From Rhizobium sp. Q54 (GTDB lineage: Bacteria > Pseudomonadota > Alphaproteobacteria > SMXS01): a stretch of 64,000 nucleotides of DNA. Position numbers and translations under genes: made by a program. The stretch is taken from NCBI GenBank assembly GCA_945907245.1, contig CAMDTB010000002.1:1-64000 (forward strand), written 5' to 3'. Position 1 is the first letter of the stretch, and each line of letters begins with the position of its first letter. Positions 35,984 through 47,426 of this stretch are shown here, one piece after another. Under the pieces are notes generated by a model. It saw only the letters and a program-made list of their open reading frames with translations, did not search any database and had not been told where the DNA came from.

Positions 35984-37213
35984 ATGCAGGCGCAAAAAAT
36001 CCCGAAGATCGTGGCTTCGGTGAACGCACCCTACATGCGTCTGCTGCGGCTGTGGCTGGCCCAGTCCGCGCCATACATGTGGGGCGATCTCGAAGTCGGC
36101 TGCATGGACGATGTCTCGTTCGAGCAATGCCTGGCCCTGGACCGAGTCACGCCGACGGCACTGCCTCAGCTGGAGATTTCCCGGGACAGCCGCCATTCCC
36201 TGCTGGTGCGCCACATGGCGTTCTTTCGCGGCTTTCTCGATGCCGGCCACGACATCCTCCATACCGACATCGATGCATTCTGGCAGCGCTCGCCCTGGCC
36301 GCTGCTGGGCGATCATCCCGACGACATCGTCTGCTCGGTCGAATACGGCATTCCCCGCGATCTTGTCGCCAAATGGGGCTTCGTGCTCTGCGCCGGCTTC
36401 TACCGCGCCCGCTCCACGCCAGCGACGCGCGCCTTCTTCGGCCGCTGGCAGCAACGGCTCGAGTATCACAGCCGCGAACAGGTCGCGTTCAACCAGCTCC
36501 TGGCGAGCCTGAATCCTGTCTGGGAGCCGGCCAAGATCGATGGCCTGAATGGCCATCGCTGCCATGTCGAGATCGAGGGCCACCGCCTTTCCGTGCTCGC
36601 GGTTCCTTACGGGACGTTCTCTCGCGACCTGCCTTGCATCGCGCCGGAAGCGGCCGTGGCCCATCCGTATTTCGAACGGCCATTCTTCACCAGCCATGTC
36701 GAGTTGCTGGAGTACATTCTGCACGAAACCGGATCGGTCAACGGCTATGCGGTTTCGGCGGAGGAGATGGCCGGCGTCGAGGGCCTCGGGCCGCGCGATG
36801 CGGCCTCGCTGTGCGCCTTGCGCTGGCGTCTTGCCGCCAGTCCCGCCAGCGGACCTAACTGGACGCATCTGGGGTGCCTGCAACTGCGCATGGGCGACAG
36901 GTCGGCCGCAGCGGCGTCCTTCGAACATGCGATGGTCCACGGCGTCGCCGATGCCAACACCCAGCTCGCGCTTGCCCTGGGGCTCAAGCAGCTCGGCGAC
37001 TCCGGCCGGGCGCGCGAGGTGCTGCGGCGGCTCGCCGCACTCGACCGGCTGGAGGCGCTGATCAGCCGGCCAGCCGCCATGTCACTGATCTCGCTCGGCG
37101 CTGTCTCGGAAGGCATCGGGCTCGGACTTCGCTCGGTGCGCCGCGCTGGCCTTCGCGAAAGCGTTCGGCTGCTGCCGCTGATGATCCGCAACAAGCTGCG
37201 AGGATCGATCTAG
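35984..37213 (+). CDS. nucleotide-diphospho-sugar transferase-like protein with C-terminal TPR region
   Basis: The N-terminal 250 residues follow the layout of nucleotide-sugar transferases of the PF03407 type. They include 'RHMAFFRGFLDAGHDILHTDIDAFW' with the DxD pair D95/D97, then 'GFVLCAGFYRARSTPATRAFFGRW' and 'EQVAFNQLL'. From about residue 285 on, TPR-like helical pairs follow ('NWTHLGCLQLRMGDRSAAAASFEHAM', 'LALALGLKQLGDSGRAREVLRRLAAL'). It is cytoplasmic, 409 aa. A role in polysaccharide or protein glycosylation is inferred; the sugar and acceptor are unknown. It lies alone after tRNA-Gln, and its end overlaps the NCS2 permease end by four bases. Confidence 0.65.
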   Translation: MQAQKIPKIVASVNAPYMRLLRLWLAQSAPYMWGDLEVGCMDDVSFEQCLALDRVTPTALPQLEISRDSRHSLLVRHMAFFRGFLDAGHDILHTDIDAFWQRSPWPLLGDHPDDIVCSVEYGIPRDLVAKWGFVLCAGFYRARSTPATRAFFGRWQQRLEYHSREQVAFNQLLASLNPVWEPAKIDGLNGHRCHVEIEGHRLSVLAVPYGTFSRDLPCIAPEAAVAHPYFERPFFTSHVELLEYILHETGSVNGYAVSAEEMAGVEGLGPRDAASLCALRWRLAASPASGPNWTHLGCLQLRMGDRSAAAASFEHAMVHGVADANTQLALALGLKQLGDSGRAREVLRRLAALDRLEALISRPAAMSLISLGAVSEGIGLGLRSVRRAGLRESVRLLPLMIRNKLRGSI

Positions 37214-38529
37214 CCAGCCGCCAGCCAGACAAAGCGGGCAGCGAACAGCAGGGCCAGCAGCATCATCAGCCAGTCGCCGCGCCCCGCCCGTCCGCTCGCA
37301 AGCTTCAGCGCCACATAGGCGATAACACCGAAGGCGATGCCGTTGGAGATCGAAAACGTCAGCGGGATGCCGACGAGAACAAGGAACGCGGGGATCGACG
37401 TCATCGGGTCGTGCCAGTCGACCCTGGCGAGCGGCGCCATCATCATGGCGCCGACCAGGATCAGCGCGGGCGCTGTCGCCGCGGCCGGGATCGCCTGGGC
37501 ATAGGGCGCCGCGAACAGGGCGGCGAGGAACAGCAGGCCGACCACCACGGCGGTCAGCCCGGTCCGCCCGCCCGCCGATACGCCAGCGGCGCTCTCGATG
37601 TAGTTCACCACCGGACTGGTGCCGGCGACCGCGCCGGCCATGCTGGCCGCGGAATCGGCGAACAGCATGCGCCTGAGACGCGGAATGCGGCCGTCGGGCG
37701 TCATCAGCCCGGCGCGCTGGGTGACGGCGACCAGCGTCCCCACATTGTCGAACAGGTCGACGAACAGGAAGATGAAGACGATCTCGACAAGTGCGATGCC
37801 CGTCCCGTGCCCGCCCAGGCCCAGCGCCGCGGGAATGTCCAGGCGGAAGGCGGTCGAGGTCAGGGCCGCGACGCTGTAGTCGACCGGCTTCATCGTGACC
37901 TGCCCCAGCGCCCACGCCAGCGCGGTGGTCGCCAGGATGCCGATCAGGATGGCGGCGCGGACCCGCCATACCAGCAGTGCGCCGGTCAGCGCCAGGCCGA
38001 ACACGGCGAGTCCCGCCGAAGGTGTCGCCAGGTCGCCCAGCGCCACGGTGGTCACGGGATTCGCCACGACGATCCCCGCACCGTGCAGGCCGATGAACGC
38101 GATGAACAGGCCGATGCCGGCGGCGATGGCCGCGTAGAGTGACTGTGGTATGGCGGCGATGATCAGCTGCCTGAGCCCGGCGACCGTCATCAGCAGCATG
38201 GCGAGGCCCGACAGGAACACGCAGCCCAGCGCCGTCTCCCACGGCAGGCCCATGCCCTTGACCACCGTGTAGGTGAAATAGGCGTTGAGGCCCATGCCCG
38301 GCGCGAGGGCAATGGGCGTGTTCGCGGCGAGGCCGATCAGGATCGAGCCCAACGCCGCGCCCAGACACGTGGCGGCGGCCGCGCCGGCGAAGGGCATGCC
38401 CGCGTCGGCGAGAATCGTCGGGTTGACGACGATAATGTAGGCCATGGTCAGGAAGCTGGTCAGGCCCGCCAGCACCTCGGTGCGGACAGTCGTGCCGTTC
38501 TCGGATAGGCGGAAGAACCGGTCGAGCAA
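37210..38529 (-). CDS. NCS2 family permease (AzgA-type purine transporter)
   Basis: This is a 439-aa inner-membrane protein with about 12-14 hydrophobic segments. Typical AzgA-branch motifs are 'FRLSENGTTVRTEVLAGLTSFLTMAYIIVVNPTIL', 'ALAPGMGLNAYFTYTVV', 'FLFVDLFDNVGTLVAV' and 'GTSPVVNYIESAAGVSAGGRTGLTAV'. Members import adenine, guanine or hypoxanthine by proton symport. The start is taken as TTG 38529, giving the conserved opening M-LDRFFRLSENGT; no ATG fits and no clear ribosome site was seen. A tiny upstream frame ends 12 nt before it. Purine uptake would complement guaA/guaB/purF. Confidence 0.88.
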   Translation of the reverse strand: MLDRFFRLSENGTTVRTEVLAGLTSFLTMAYIIVVNPTILADAGMPFAGAAAATCLGAALGSILIGLAANTPIALAPGMGLNAYFTYTVVKGMGLPWETALGCVFLSGLAMLLMTVAGLRQLIIAAIPQSLYAAIAAGIGLFIAFIGLHGAGIVVANPVTTVALGDLATPSAGLAVFGLALTGALLVWRVRAAILIGILATTALAWALGQVTMKPVDYSVAALTSTAFRLDIPAALGLGGHGTGIALVEIVFIFLFVDLFDNVGTLVAVTQRAGLMTPDGRIPRLRRMLFADSAASMAGAVAGTSPVVNYIESAAGVSAGGRTGLTAVVVGLLFLAALFAAPYAQAIPAAATAPALILVGAMMMAPLARVDWHDPMTSIPAFLVLVGIPLTFSISNGIAFGVIAYVALKLASGRAGRGDWLMMLLALLFAARFVWLAAG

Positions 38530-38540
38530 GGCGGACCCGT

Positions 38541-38621
38541 TCAGGCGGCGACGGACACGGGACGGAAGCCCTTCGTCACATGGAACGTGGTGAATGCGCC
38601 TACAGACAGTCCGAGAATCAT
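38541..38621 (-). CDS. possible 26-aa leader peptide upstream of the NCS2 permease
   Basis: An ATG at 38621 opens a 26-codon frame (ILGLSVGAFTTFHVTKGF..., ending VAA) with GGAG about 12 nt before it. Its TGA lies 11 nt ahead of the TTG start of the permease. It is hydrophobic at its start and could be a small membrane peptide, or could help deliver ribosomes to a weak TTG start. Such a short frame can also arise by chance. Confidence 0.25.
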   Translation of the reverse strand: MILGLSVGAFTTFHVTKGFRPVSVAA

Positions 38622-38745
38622 CCACTAAACTCCATGCTGGCCCGCGATCGATAGTCCGGTTTTTTCCGGCGGTTGCCAAGCGGTCACATCCCCAGAAATC
38701 TGAGTACAACGTGCCTGGCTGTGCGGCCGGGCCTGGAGCCGATCG

Positions 38746-39352
38746 TTGCCTATCGAAGACACCTACCAGCCCTCGCTCGTCGAAACCGCTGCCGACCATC
38801 TGGTGATCATTTCCGGCTGCTCGGGCGGTGGCAAATCCACGCTGCTCGCTGAGTTGGCCCGCCGGGGCCATCCGGTCTACGAGGAATCAGGACGGCAGGT
38901 CGTCAAGGAGCAGCTCTACATCGGCGGTGACGCGCTACCTTGGGCAGACGCTGGCAGGTTCATTGAACTGACCATATCGCGCACAATGCACAACATGATC
39001 CTGGCAGCGCGAACGGGTCGGCTGACTTTCTTCGACCGCGGCATCGTCGATCAGATCGCGGGCGGCGAGCAGACCGGACTGCCGGTGCCCGAGCAATTGC
39101 GGGAGGCGTCGCGGCGCTTCCGTTGCCATCGTTCAGTTTATGGCGCCGCCTTGGCCAGAGATCTTCCGCAACGACGCCGAGCGGCGGCGTGACTTCGAGC
39201 AAGCGGCGGCGAGCTACATCCCGCTACGCGCGGCATACGAAGGGTTGGGATACGACATTGTCGATCTGCCGAAGGCCGGCGTGGGTTCGAGAGCCGACTT
39301 TGTCGAAGCGTGGATTGAAACCGCGACCCAAAATCGGTATATAAAGAAATAG
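38746..39352 (+). pseudogene. AAA_28-family ATP-binding protein, frameshifted
   Basis: The first part (to about 39130) gives 'LVIISGCSGGGKSTLLAELARRGHPVYEESGRQVV' with Walker A SGCSGGGKST, followed by 'FFDRGIVDQIAG'. The family's next block, 'APPWPEIFRNDAERRRDFEQAAASYIPLRAAYEGLGYDIVDLPKAGV', appears only in another frame from 39140 to 39352. A one- or two-base change around 39120-39145 (near CGTTCAGTTTATGG) breaks the gene. Translation would start at TTG 38746 after GGAG. AAA_28 proteins are small P-loop kinases/ATPases of unclear role. Sequencing error is possible; otherwise it is a pseudogene. Confidence 0.8.
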
Positions 39353-39358
39353 AATCTA

Positions 39359-39381
39359 TCTATACCAAAAGGTCTATACCA
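39359..39381 (+). promoter_or_regulatory. direct-repeat operator region of vapBC
   Basis: TCTATACCA occurs twice (39359-39367 and 39373-39381), 14 nt apart. The second copy overlaps the vapB start codon. An inverted copy of the core (GGTATATA, 39336-39343) lies upstream. This AT-rich patch in a high-GC genome probably contains both the promoter and the sites bound by the VapB-VapC complex. Confidence 0.5.
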
Positions 39382-39623
39382 TGGCATTTCATGTCAAGGA
39401 CAGTCGTACCGACCAGGCTGTGCGCCGTCTCGCCAGACTGAAAGGGACCTCCCTCACGGAAACCATTCGCGACGCTGTCGAACAGGCTTACGAGCGAGAA
39501 CGCGGGTCAATTCCGCTGGTGGACCGGCTGAAACCGCTTCAGGCCAAGGTGGCCGCGCTATCGAGACCCGGCGCCTTGCCGGCCGACAAGGCATTCTATG
39601 ACGACTTGTCGGGTGACGTCTGA
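39381..39623 (+). CDS. vapB: VapB-family (Rv0623-like) antitoxin
   Basis: The 80-aa protein opens 'MAFHVKDSRTDQAVRRLARLKGTSLTETIRDAVEQAYERER', the N-terminal DNA-binding motif of Rv0623-like / PSK-type VapB antitoxins. A flexible C-terminal part follows that masks the toxin. It lies directly upstream of vapC with a one-base overlap (TGATG). The gene is preceded by repeated TCTATACCA motifs that suggest self-repression. Confidence 0.88.
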   Translation: MAFHVKDSRTDQAVRRLARLKGTSLTETIRDAVEQAYERERGSIPLVDRLKPLQAKVAALSRPGALPADKAFYDDLSGDV

Positions 39624-40018
39624 TGTTCGTGGACGCGTCGGCAATGGTTGCGATACTGGCAAGCGAAGAGGACGCCGGGGCTCTGGCGGCGCGTCTTGGG
39701 CAGGCGCAAAGAGCCTACACGTCGCCTGTGGCGATCTACGAGACAGTCCTGGGACTGGCACGCGTCACAGGCATGCGGGTCGTCGAGTCCAGAGCGCTGG
39801 TCTCGGAGTTCCTCGACGAGGCCGGCATAGAGACAATTCTGATAACCGACAGCATCGCCGACCTGGCGATCGATGCATTCGACCGGTTCGGCAAAGGCCG
39901 TCACAAGGCGGCACTCAATCTGGGCGATTGCTTCGCCTATGCCTGTGCCCTGGCCCTCGAAGAACCGCTTCTGTTCAAGGGCCAGGATTTCCCGCAAACC
40001 GACGTTACGGTGGCGTAG
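39623..40018 (+). CDS. vapC: VapC PIN-domain ribonuclease toxin
   Basis: The 131-aa PIN-domain protein has the acidic residues D4 (MFVDASAM), E40 (IYETVLGL), D102 (LNLGDCFAYA) and D122 (FKGQDF) in the VapC order. It is coupled to the antitoxin gene and ends in TAG at 40018. This is the second complete toxin-antitoxin unit of the window. The two PIN toxins are only distantly similar, so they are separate acquisitions. Confidence 0.9.
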   Translation: MFVDASAMVAILASEEDAGALAARLGQAQRAYTSPVAIYETVLGLARVTGMRVVESRALVSEFLDEAGIETILITDSIADLAIDAFDRFGKGRHKAALNLGDCFAYACALALEEPLLFKGQDFPQTDVTVA

Positions 40019-40138
40019 CCAACCGCGCTTGTCGGCCGTGCGGCGCTGTGGAATGCTGGTCACCTCCGGTGTTTCCTGCCTGGAGGGAGCGGTGTTCAGG
40101 ACGCATCTCCGGTTGGTTGGTCTGGATCCGGCGCATCG

Positions 40139-40924
<786 letters not shown>

Positions 40925-40990
40925 GTCAATGAATCTCCCCCTTGGTTCAGGGGCAGCCTAGCATCCGGCGTGGCCGAGGGCCACGGCTGC

Positions 40991-42193
40991 TCAATGGGCG
41001 GCAGCCGTTGCCGCGCGACGGCCGAGAAGCTCGTCGCGGACGCCGTCGATCAGTATCTGGCGGGTGCGCTCGACGATGTCGTTGAGGTTGGGCGTATGGG
41101 CGAACATGTTCGCCGCCTTTTCCCGCAGCTCGGCCATGCTGGGCATGGTCGGCACATGAATGGCGTGGAACAGCTCGTCGAGATCATGGCGCAGGTGTTC
41201 CATCCTCTCGTCGAGCTGGTGATGCCAGCGATCGACCAGTTCGGCCAGCTCGTGCTGGACGTGGCCGCGCTTTTCGGCGAGCCGTGCGCGCAGGTCGGCG
41301 GCGATGCTTTCCACCGGAAAGCTGGCGGCGAGTTGCCCCGCGGCCTTCTCGACGACGGCCGGCGTCAGCTTCTGGTCGTACTGGATGGCGCGCTCGGACG
41401 GCATGCGCAGATCCCAGACCAGGCCGACCGCCGCCATGCCGCGCAGCACATAGAAGCTGATGTCGATCTCGTACCAGCGGAAGCCCTGGCGGACCGAGCC
41501 CTGGTAATGGTGATGGTTGTTGTGCCAGCCCTCGCCGAAGGTGAGCAGCGCCAGCCACCAGTTGTTGCGCGACTGGTCGCCGGTCACGTAGCGACGGCTG
41601 CCGTGAACATGGGCGAGCGAGTTGATGGCGAAGGTGGCGTGCCAGCACAGCACCGTCGACCAAAGGAAGGCAACGACCAACCCGGACCACCCAGCCAGCA
41701 GCCATACCGCGAAGCCGGTGATGATCGCCGGCAGGTAGGGATGGCGCTCGAGCCACCGCAGTTCGGGGTATTTGGCCAGGTCAGGCACCAGGCTCATATC
41801 CGTGGTGTGATAGCGGTCGCTGAAGATCCAGCCCACGTGGGAATAGACGAAGCTGCGCCGCACGGGGGAATGCACATCCTCGGGACCGTCGGAAAAGCGG
41901 TGATGGTGGCGGTGCGTGCCTGCCCACCAAAGGATGCCGCGCTGGGCCGAGCTTTGCGCGAGGAAGCCGAGGATGAACGCCATCACCCGGCTGGTCTTGT
42001 AGGTCTTGTGCGAGAAATAGCGGTGATAGCCGCCGGTCACGCCGAACATGCGCGCCGCGTAGAGGCCGGCGCAAAGCACTAGGTCGGCGACCGAGACGCC
42101 GGTCCATATCGCGGCCAGACAGGCCACATGCGCAAGAATGAAGGGAATGGTGGTGCCGAGCAGATAGCGTTCTTGGCTTTGGTCGCGGCTCAT
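40991..42193 (-). CDS. fatty-acyl desaturase (delta-9 type), 400 aa
   Basis: This is an integral-membrane di-iron desaturase with the three histidine boxes HRYFSH (57-62), HRHHH (94-98) and HNNHH (224-228). Four hydrophobic segments are arranged around them. Residues after about 285 form an extra soluble helical tail of about 110 aa, rich in charged heptads ('DLRARLAEKRGHVQHELAELVDRW'), absent from minimal desaturases. It introduces a double bond into acyl chains, adjusting membrane fluidity. The start at ATG 42193 gives the usual short N-terminus; no clear ribosome site was seen. Confidence 0.9.
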   Translation of the reverse strand: MSRDQSQERYLLGTTIPFILAHVACLAAIWTGVSVADLVLCAGLYAARMFGVTGGYHRYFSHKTYKTSRVMAFILGFLAQSSAQRGILWWAGTHRHHHRFSDGPEDVHSPVRRSFVYSHVGWIFSDRYHTTDMSLVPDLAKYPELRWLERHPYLPAIITGFAVWLLAGWSGLVVAFLWSTVLCWHATFAINSLAHVHGSRRYVTGDQSRNNWWLALLTFGEGWHNNHHHYQGSVRQGFRWYEIDISFYVLRGMAAVGLVWDLRMPSERAIQYDQKLTPAVVEKAAGQLAASFPVESIAADLRARLAEKRGHVQHELAELVDRWHHQLDERMEHLRHDLDELFHAIHVPTMPSMAELREKAANMFAHTPNLNDIVERTRQILIDGVRDELLGRRAATAAAH

Positions 42194-42323
42194 CCGGAAG
42201 CAGGTCTTTCAGCGGAGAATGTGGCCTGGTCCCGGGAACGCGCCCTCTCGCTGGCAGCAAGTCTCCTGGAGGATCGAGTGATCCGGTCCCTTATATAGGA
42301 TCGAAACCCGATCTCTCAAAACG

Positions 42324-44672
42324 TTATTGCGGAAGCCCCTGCTCACGGCGGCTGCGGAGCCAGTGGACACCCAGCCCGCAGCCCAGCAGCAGCAGACCGA
42401 GCAGGTCGCTATACAGACCCGACGCGAGCAGCATGAGGCCGCCAACCGCGCACAGCACCCGCTCCACGGCAGTCGCCCGCGCCAGCGCGTAGCCCGTCAG
42501 CCCCACGGCCAGGCCCAGAAGCGCGACGCCTGACTTGACGAACGTCAGCAGGATGCCGCTCCAGTCTGCCCAGCCAGCCGGATCGAGGCCCTCCGGGGTC
42601 AGGGACAGCAATTGCAGTCCGGACGGCGTGAGGCAGAACATCACCGGAATGACGAAGGCAGGCAGCGTGTACTTCCACGTCTGCATCATGGTGCGGAACG
42701 GCTGACCGCCGGTGATCGCCGACGCGGCGAACGGCGCGAGCGCTGTTGGCGGCGACACCTCGCCCAGCACGGCGTAGTAGAACATGAACATGTGCGCTGC
42801 CGGCTCGGGAATGCCCACCTGGGTCAGCGCCGGCACCAGCATCACGGCCGCGATGATGTAGCTTGCGGTCACCGGCAGGGCCGCGCCGATCACCCACATG
42901 GCGACCGCCGCAAGTAGGATCACCAGCAGCCGGTCGCCACCGCCGGCGCTGACGATCATCGAGGAGATCGTCAAACCCAGCCCCGTCAGATTGACGACCG
43001 AGACGATCAGCCCGGCGCAGGCACAGGTGGCGATGATGCCCAGGGTCGACACCGCGCCGTCATGCAGGGCGCCGACCATGCCGAGTGCGCCGGGCTCGGG
43101 CGGCGAGTCACGCCGCAGCGCCAGGGCCGCCTGCAGCGCCGACACCAGGATCGCCGTCATCATCATCCAGAACAGGGAGACCGACACACGACCGTCGAAC
43201 AACTCGCCCAGGCCATGGCCGGCGGCCGTTCCGGTGACGCCATACAGATGCACCGCGAGCCCCGCCGCCCCGCCGATGGCCAGGGCGGACGGCGTCACCA
43301 GCCGGTCCTCCCGCCGCAGCATGGACAGGAGAAGCGCCAGGATGATCGACCAGAAGACGGCCATGAAGGCCGAGAAGCCCATGGTCAGCAGCAGGGCGAT
43401 CGTCAGCAGCGACAGGAAGTGATAGCCGTGGCCTTTCGTCAGGCGCCACAGCGACAGGTCTGACGTGCGCACCGGCGCTACGCCCAGCCGCCTTGCATCG
43501 GCCTCCGTGGTCAGCCAGCACGAGAAATAATACAGCACCGCCGGGATCGCCGCGTAGATGATCACCTGCAGGTAAGGCACCTGCAGGTACTCGGCGATGA
43601 TGAACGCCACCGCGCCCAGCGTCGGCGGCGCGACAAGCGCGCCGATGCCTGCGGCCGACAGCATGCCGCCGGCGACGTTCGGCGGGTAGCCGCTGCGCTT
43701 CAGCATGGGCCAGGACAGCGAGGCGAGAGTCACCGTGGTCGCCACGCCCGAACCCGAGACGGTTCCCAGCAGGAATCCCGACGCCACGACGGCTCGTCCC
43801 GGCGCGGCCGGCGACGGCTTCCTGCCGAACAGCGCGAACGCCCAGTCGATGAAGAACTTTCCCGCGCCGCCGCGCGCCAGCACGCTGCCGAAAAGGGAAA
43901 ACACGATAATGAAGGTGGCGGCGACGTCCATGGGGGTCGAAAACACGCCTTCGAACGTCAGGTAGTTCTGCGCGATCATTCGGGTCGCCGAGAAGCCCCG
44001 GTGGTCGAAGGGGATCGGCACATAGGGACCGAGATAGCAGTACGCCAGGAACACCAGCGTGATCGCGGGCAGGATCCAGCCGATGGCGCGCCGGGTCGCC
44101 TCGAGGATGAGGACGATCAGCACCAGCCCGAGCGCGATCTCTTCCGAGGTTGGCCGCGTGGCGCGGTTCTTGTAGAGGTCGATCTGGGTGGCGAGATAAA
44201 GCGCGCTCCAGACCGCGAGACCGGCCAGGATCCAGTCGGCGATCCGCAGGCGGGCCACGAAGGGTACGGAGACCGCCAGCGGATACAGCAGGAACGGCAG
44301 CGCCAGGATCGCCAGGATCAGGCAGGATTTGGGGTCGCCGGCCAGCATGCCGGTCTCGGCCAATGTCACCGCGATCATCCCCAGAGCGACGAGCGCCGTC
44401 AGCCACTCTTCCAGCGTCGCGCGGCGCACGACAGACGGCGGCGCGAGCGGCCGGCGCAGGAACACGAGCACCAGCGCCGCGGCCAGGAAGCTCGCCCGGT
44501 ACCAGGTCGTGTTGATGGCGAACTGGGTCCAGTACAGGGCATAGCACGCGAGCAGGAAGGCGCCGGCGCCGGTCGCCCATTTCAGCCAGCCCTGGACGTG
44601 TTCCGGCTCGCCCTCCTCCGACAGCGCGGCGACGGCCAGCGGTGCCTGGTCGGCGTTCCCCAGCGTACTCAT
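42324..44672 (-). CDS. TRAP transporter fused permease (DctQ-DctM, TAXI type)
   Basis: This 782-aa inner-membrane protein fuses the small (4 TM) and large (about 12 TM) TRAP permease subunits, the form that pairs with TAXI solute receptors. Signature regions include 'GSVLARGGAGKFFIDWAFALFGRKPSPAAPGRAVVASGFLLGTVSGSGVA' and 'GVFSTPMDVAA'. The second half carries 'GSVSGSG'-like loops and 'GIPEPAAHMFMFYYAVLGEVSPPTALAPFAASAI'. It drives uptake with an ion gradient rather than ATP. The ATG at 44672 overlaps the TAXI receptor stop by four bases. The substrate is unknown; glutamate- or C4-dicarboxylate-type organic acids are common. Confidence 0.92.
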   Translation of the reverse strand: MSTLGNADQAPLAVAALSEEGEPEHVQGWLKWATGAGAFLLACYALYWTQFAINTTWYRASFLAAALVLVFLRRPLAPPSVVRRATLEEWLTALVALGMIAVTLAETGMLAGDPKSCLILAILALPFLLYPLAVSVPFVARLRIADWILAGLAVWSALYLATQIDLYKNRATRPTSEEIALGLVLIVLILEATRRAIGWILPAITLVFLAYCYLGPYVPIPFDHRGFSATRMIAQNYLTFEGVFSTPMDVAATFIIVFSLFGSVLARGGAGKFFIDWAFALFGRKPSPAAPGRAVVASGFLLGTVSGSGVATTVTLASLSWPMLKRSGYPPNVAGGMLSAAGIGALVAPPTLGAVAFIIAEYLQVPYLQVIIYAAIPAVLYYFSCWLTTEADARRLGVAPVRTSDLSLWRLTKGHGYHFLSLLTIALLLTMGFSAFMAVFWSIILALLLSMLRREDRLVTPSALAIGGAAGLAVHLYGVTGTAAGHGLGELFDGRVSVSLFWMMMTAILVSALQAALALRRDSPPEPGALGMVGALHDGAVSTLGIIATCACAGLIVSVVNLTGLGLTISSMIVSAGGGDRLLVILLAAVAMWVIGAALPVTASYIIAAVMLVPALTQVGIPEPAAHMFMFYYAVLGEVSPPTALAPFAASAITGGQPFRTMMQTWKYTLPAFVIPVMFCLTPSGLQLLSLTPEGLDPAGWADWSGILLTFVKSGVALLGLAVGLTGYALARATAVERVLCAVGGLMLLASGLYSDLLGLLLLGCGLGVHWLRSRREQGLPQ

Positions 44673-45706
44673 GCCAGCACGCCACGGGACCGGTAGAATG
44701 CTTCGGCCGCCGGATGGAACGGCACCGCCGTACGCCGCGCGGCGCCCGCGAGGGTGAGCTTGCGCGCCTCCGGATGGATCTTGTGCAACTGGTCAAGGTT
44801 GCCGAAGAAGGTCTCGAGCACGCGGGTCACGAATTCCCCGTCGATCGCCGACGGCACCAGCAGCAGGTTTGCCACGCCCAGCCCGGGCACCGCCTCGTCC
44901 TGGGTGCGATAGGTTCCGGCCAGCAGATCGAACGGCGAGTAGATGCCCGGCCATGCCGCTTCCAGGGCGGGCAATTCGCCGGCCGTCGGCACGAACCGCA
45001 ACGCCGGCTGACCCGAGATGGAGAGATCGTTGATCGCCGAGGTGGGAATGCCGCCGACCCAGAACAGGCCGGCGATCTTGCCGTCCTTCAGCGCCGAGAC
45101 CGATTCCGCGACGCTCAGATTGTCGCGCGTGACGTCCTTCAGCGGATTGAGGCCGGCCGCCTGCAGCACGCGGTCGGCAAAAGCCTCCGTGGACGAGCCC
45201 GCCGATCCGATGGAAACGCGCATCCCCTTGAGGTCCGCCGTGCGGTGGATCGGCTTGGAGGCATCGACCACCAGGTGCAGGAAGCTGTCGTAAAGCACGG
45301 CCAGCGTGCTGACCTTCTGGCGGCCGACGCTGTCATAAGGCGCCCTGCCCTTGATCGCCTCGAAGGCCGAATCCAACGTGGAAAAGCCCAATTCGGCCTG
45401 GCCAGCGTCGAGCAGCATGATGTTGTCGACCGAGCCGCCGGTGACCTGGGCGGTCGCCTGGAGGTTGTCGCCATGCTCGGTCAGCAGCTTGGCCAGTCCG
45501 CCGCCATAGGGATAGAAGACGCCGCCCGTGCCGCCTGTGACGATCGCCATTCTCAGGCGGCGGGCATGGACGGATGTCGGCAGCAGGGCGAACGACGCCG
45601 CCAGCGCCGCGCCCAGCCCCAGGATGCGCCTGCGGGAGACGCGCGGGCTATGTCGGCTTGTCGTGAGCAACAAGGAAGCTTCCGTCTGGTTGGCGAGCGA
45701 CCTCAT
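44669..45706 (-). CDS. TAXI family TRAP transporter solute-binding protein
   Basis: This periplasmic receptor delivers substrate to the fused permease. The 345-aa precursor has a Tat-type signal (SRRRIL at 24-29, hydrophobic core to about 47). The mature part begins near 'RRLRMAIVTGGTGGVFYPYGGGLAKLL', the standard TAXI opening. 'GRAGSS'-like 'SIGSAGSSTEAFADRVLQAAGL' and 'AGLFWVGGIPTSAINDL' follow. I chose ATG 45706 because upstream in-frame starts would place the signal peptide internally. It is coupled to the permease by ATGA. prfC lies divergently 100 nt away. Confidence 0.88.
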   Translation of the reverse strand: MRSLANQTEASLLLTTSRHSPRVSRRRILGLGAALAASFALLPTSVHARRLRMAIVTGGTGGVFYPYGGGLAKLLTEHGDNLQATAQVTGGSVDNIMLLDAGQAELGFSTLDSAFEAIKGRAPYDSVGRQKVSTLAVLYDSFLHLVVDASKPIHRTADLKGMRVSIGSAGSSTEAFADRVLQAAGLNPLKDVTRDNLSVAESVSALKDGKIAGLFWVGGIPTSAINDLSISGQPALRFVPTAGELPALEAAWPGIYSPFDLLAGTYRTQDEAVPGLGVANLLLVPSAIDGEFVTRVLETFFGNLDQLHKIHPEARKLTLAGAARRTAVPFHPAAEAFYRSRGVLA

Positions 45707-45806
45707 CAAAGCACACCAGTCCAGCCGAGTCAGGTCAACATTAGCGTGGCATTGCATTGCCGGCGGCCCTATATGTGCGCCCGACCCAAACGGCATTGCG
45801 AGACCG

Positions 45807-47422
<1,616 letters not shown>

Positions 47423-47426
<4 letters not shown>

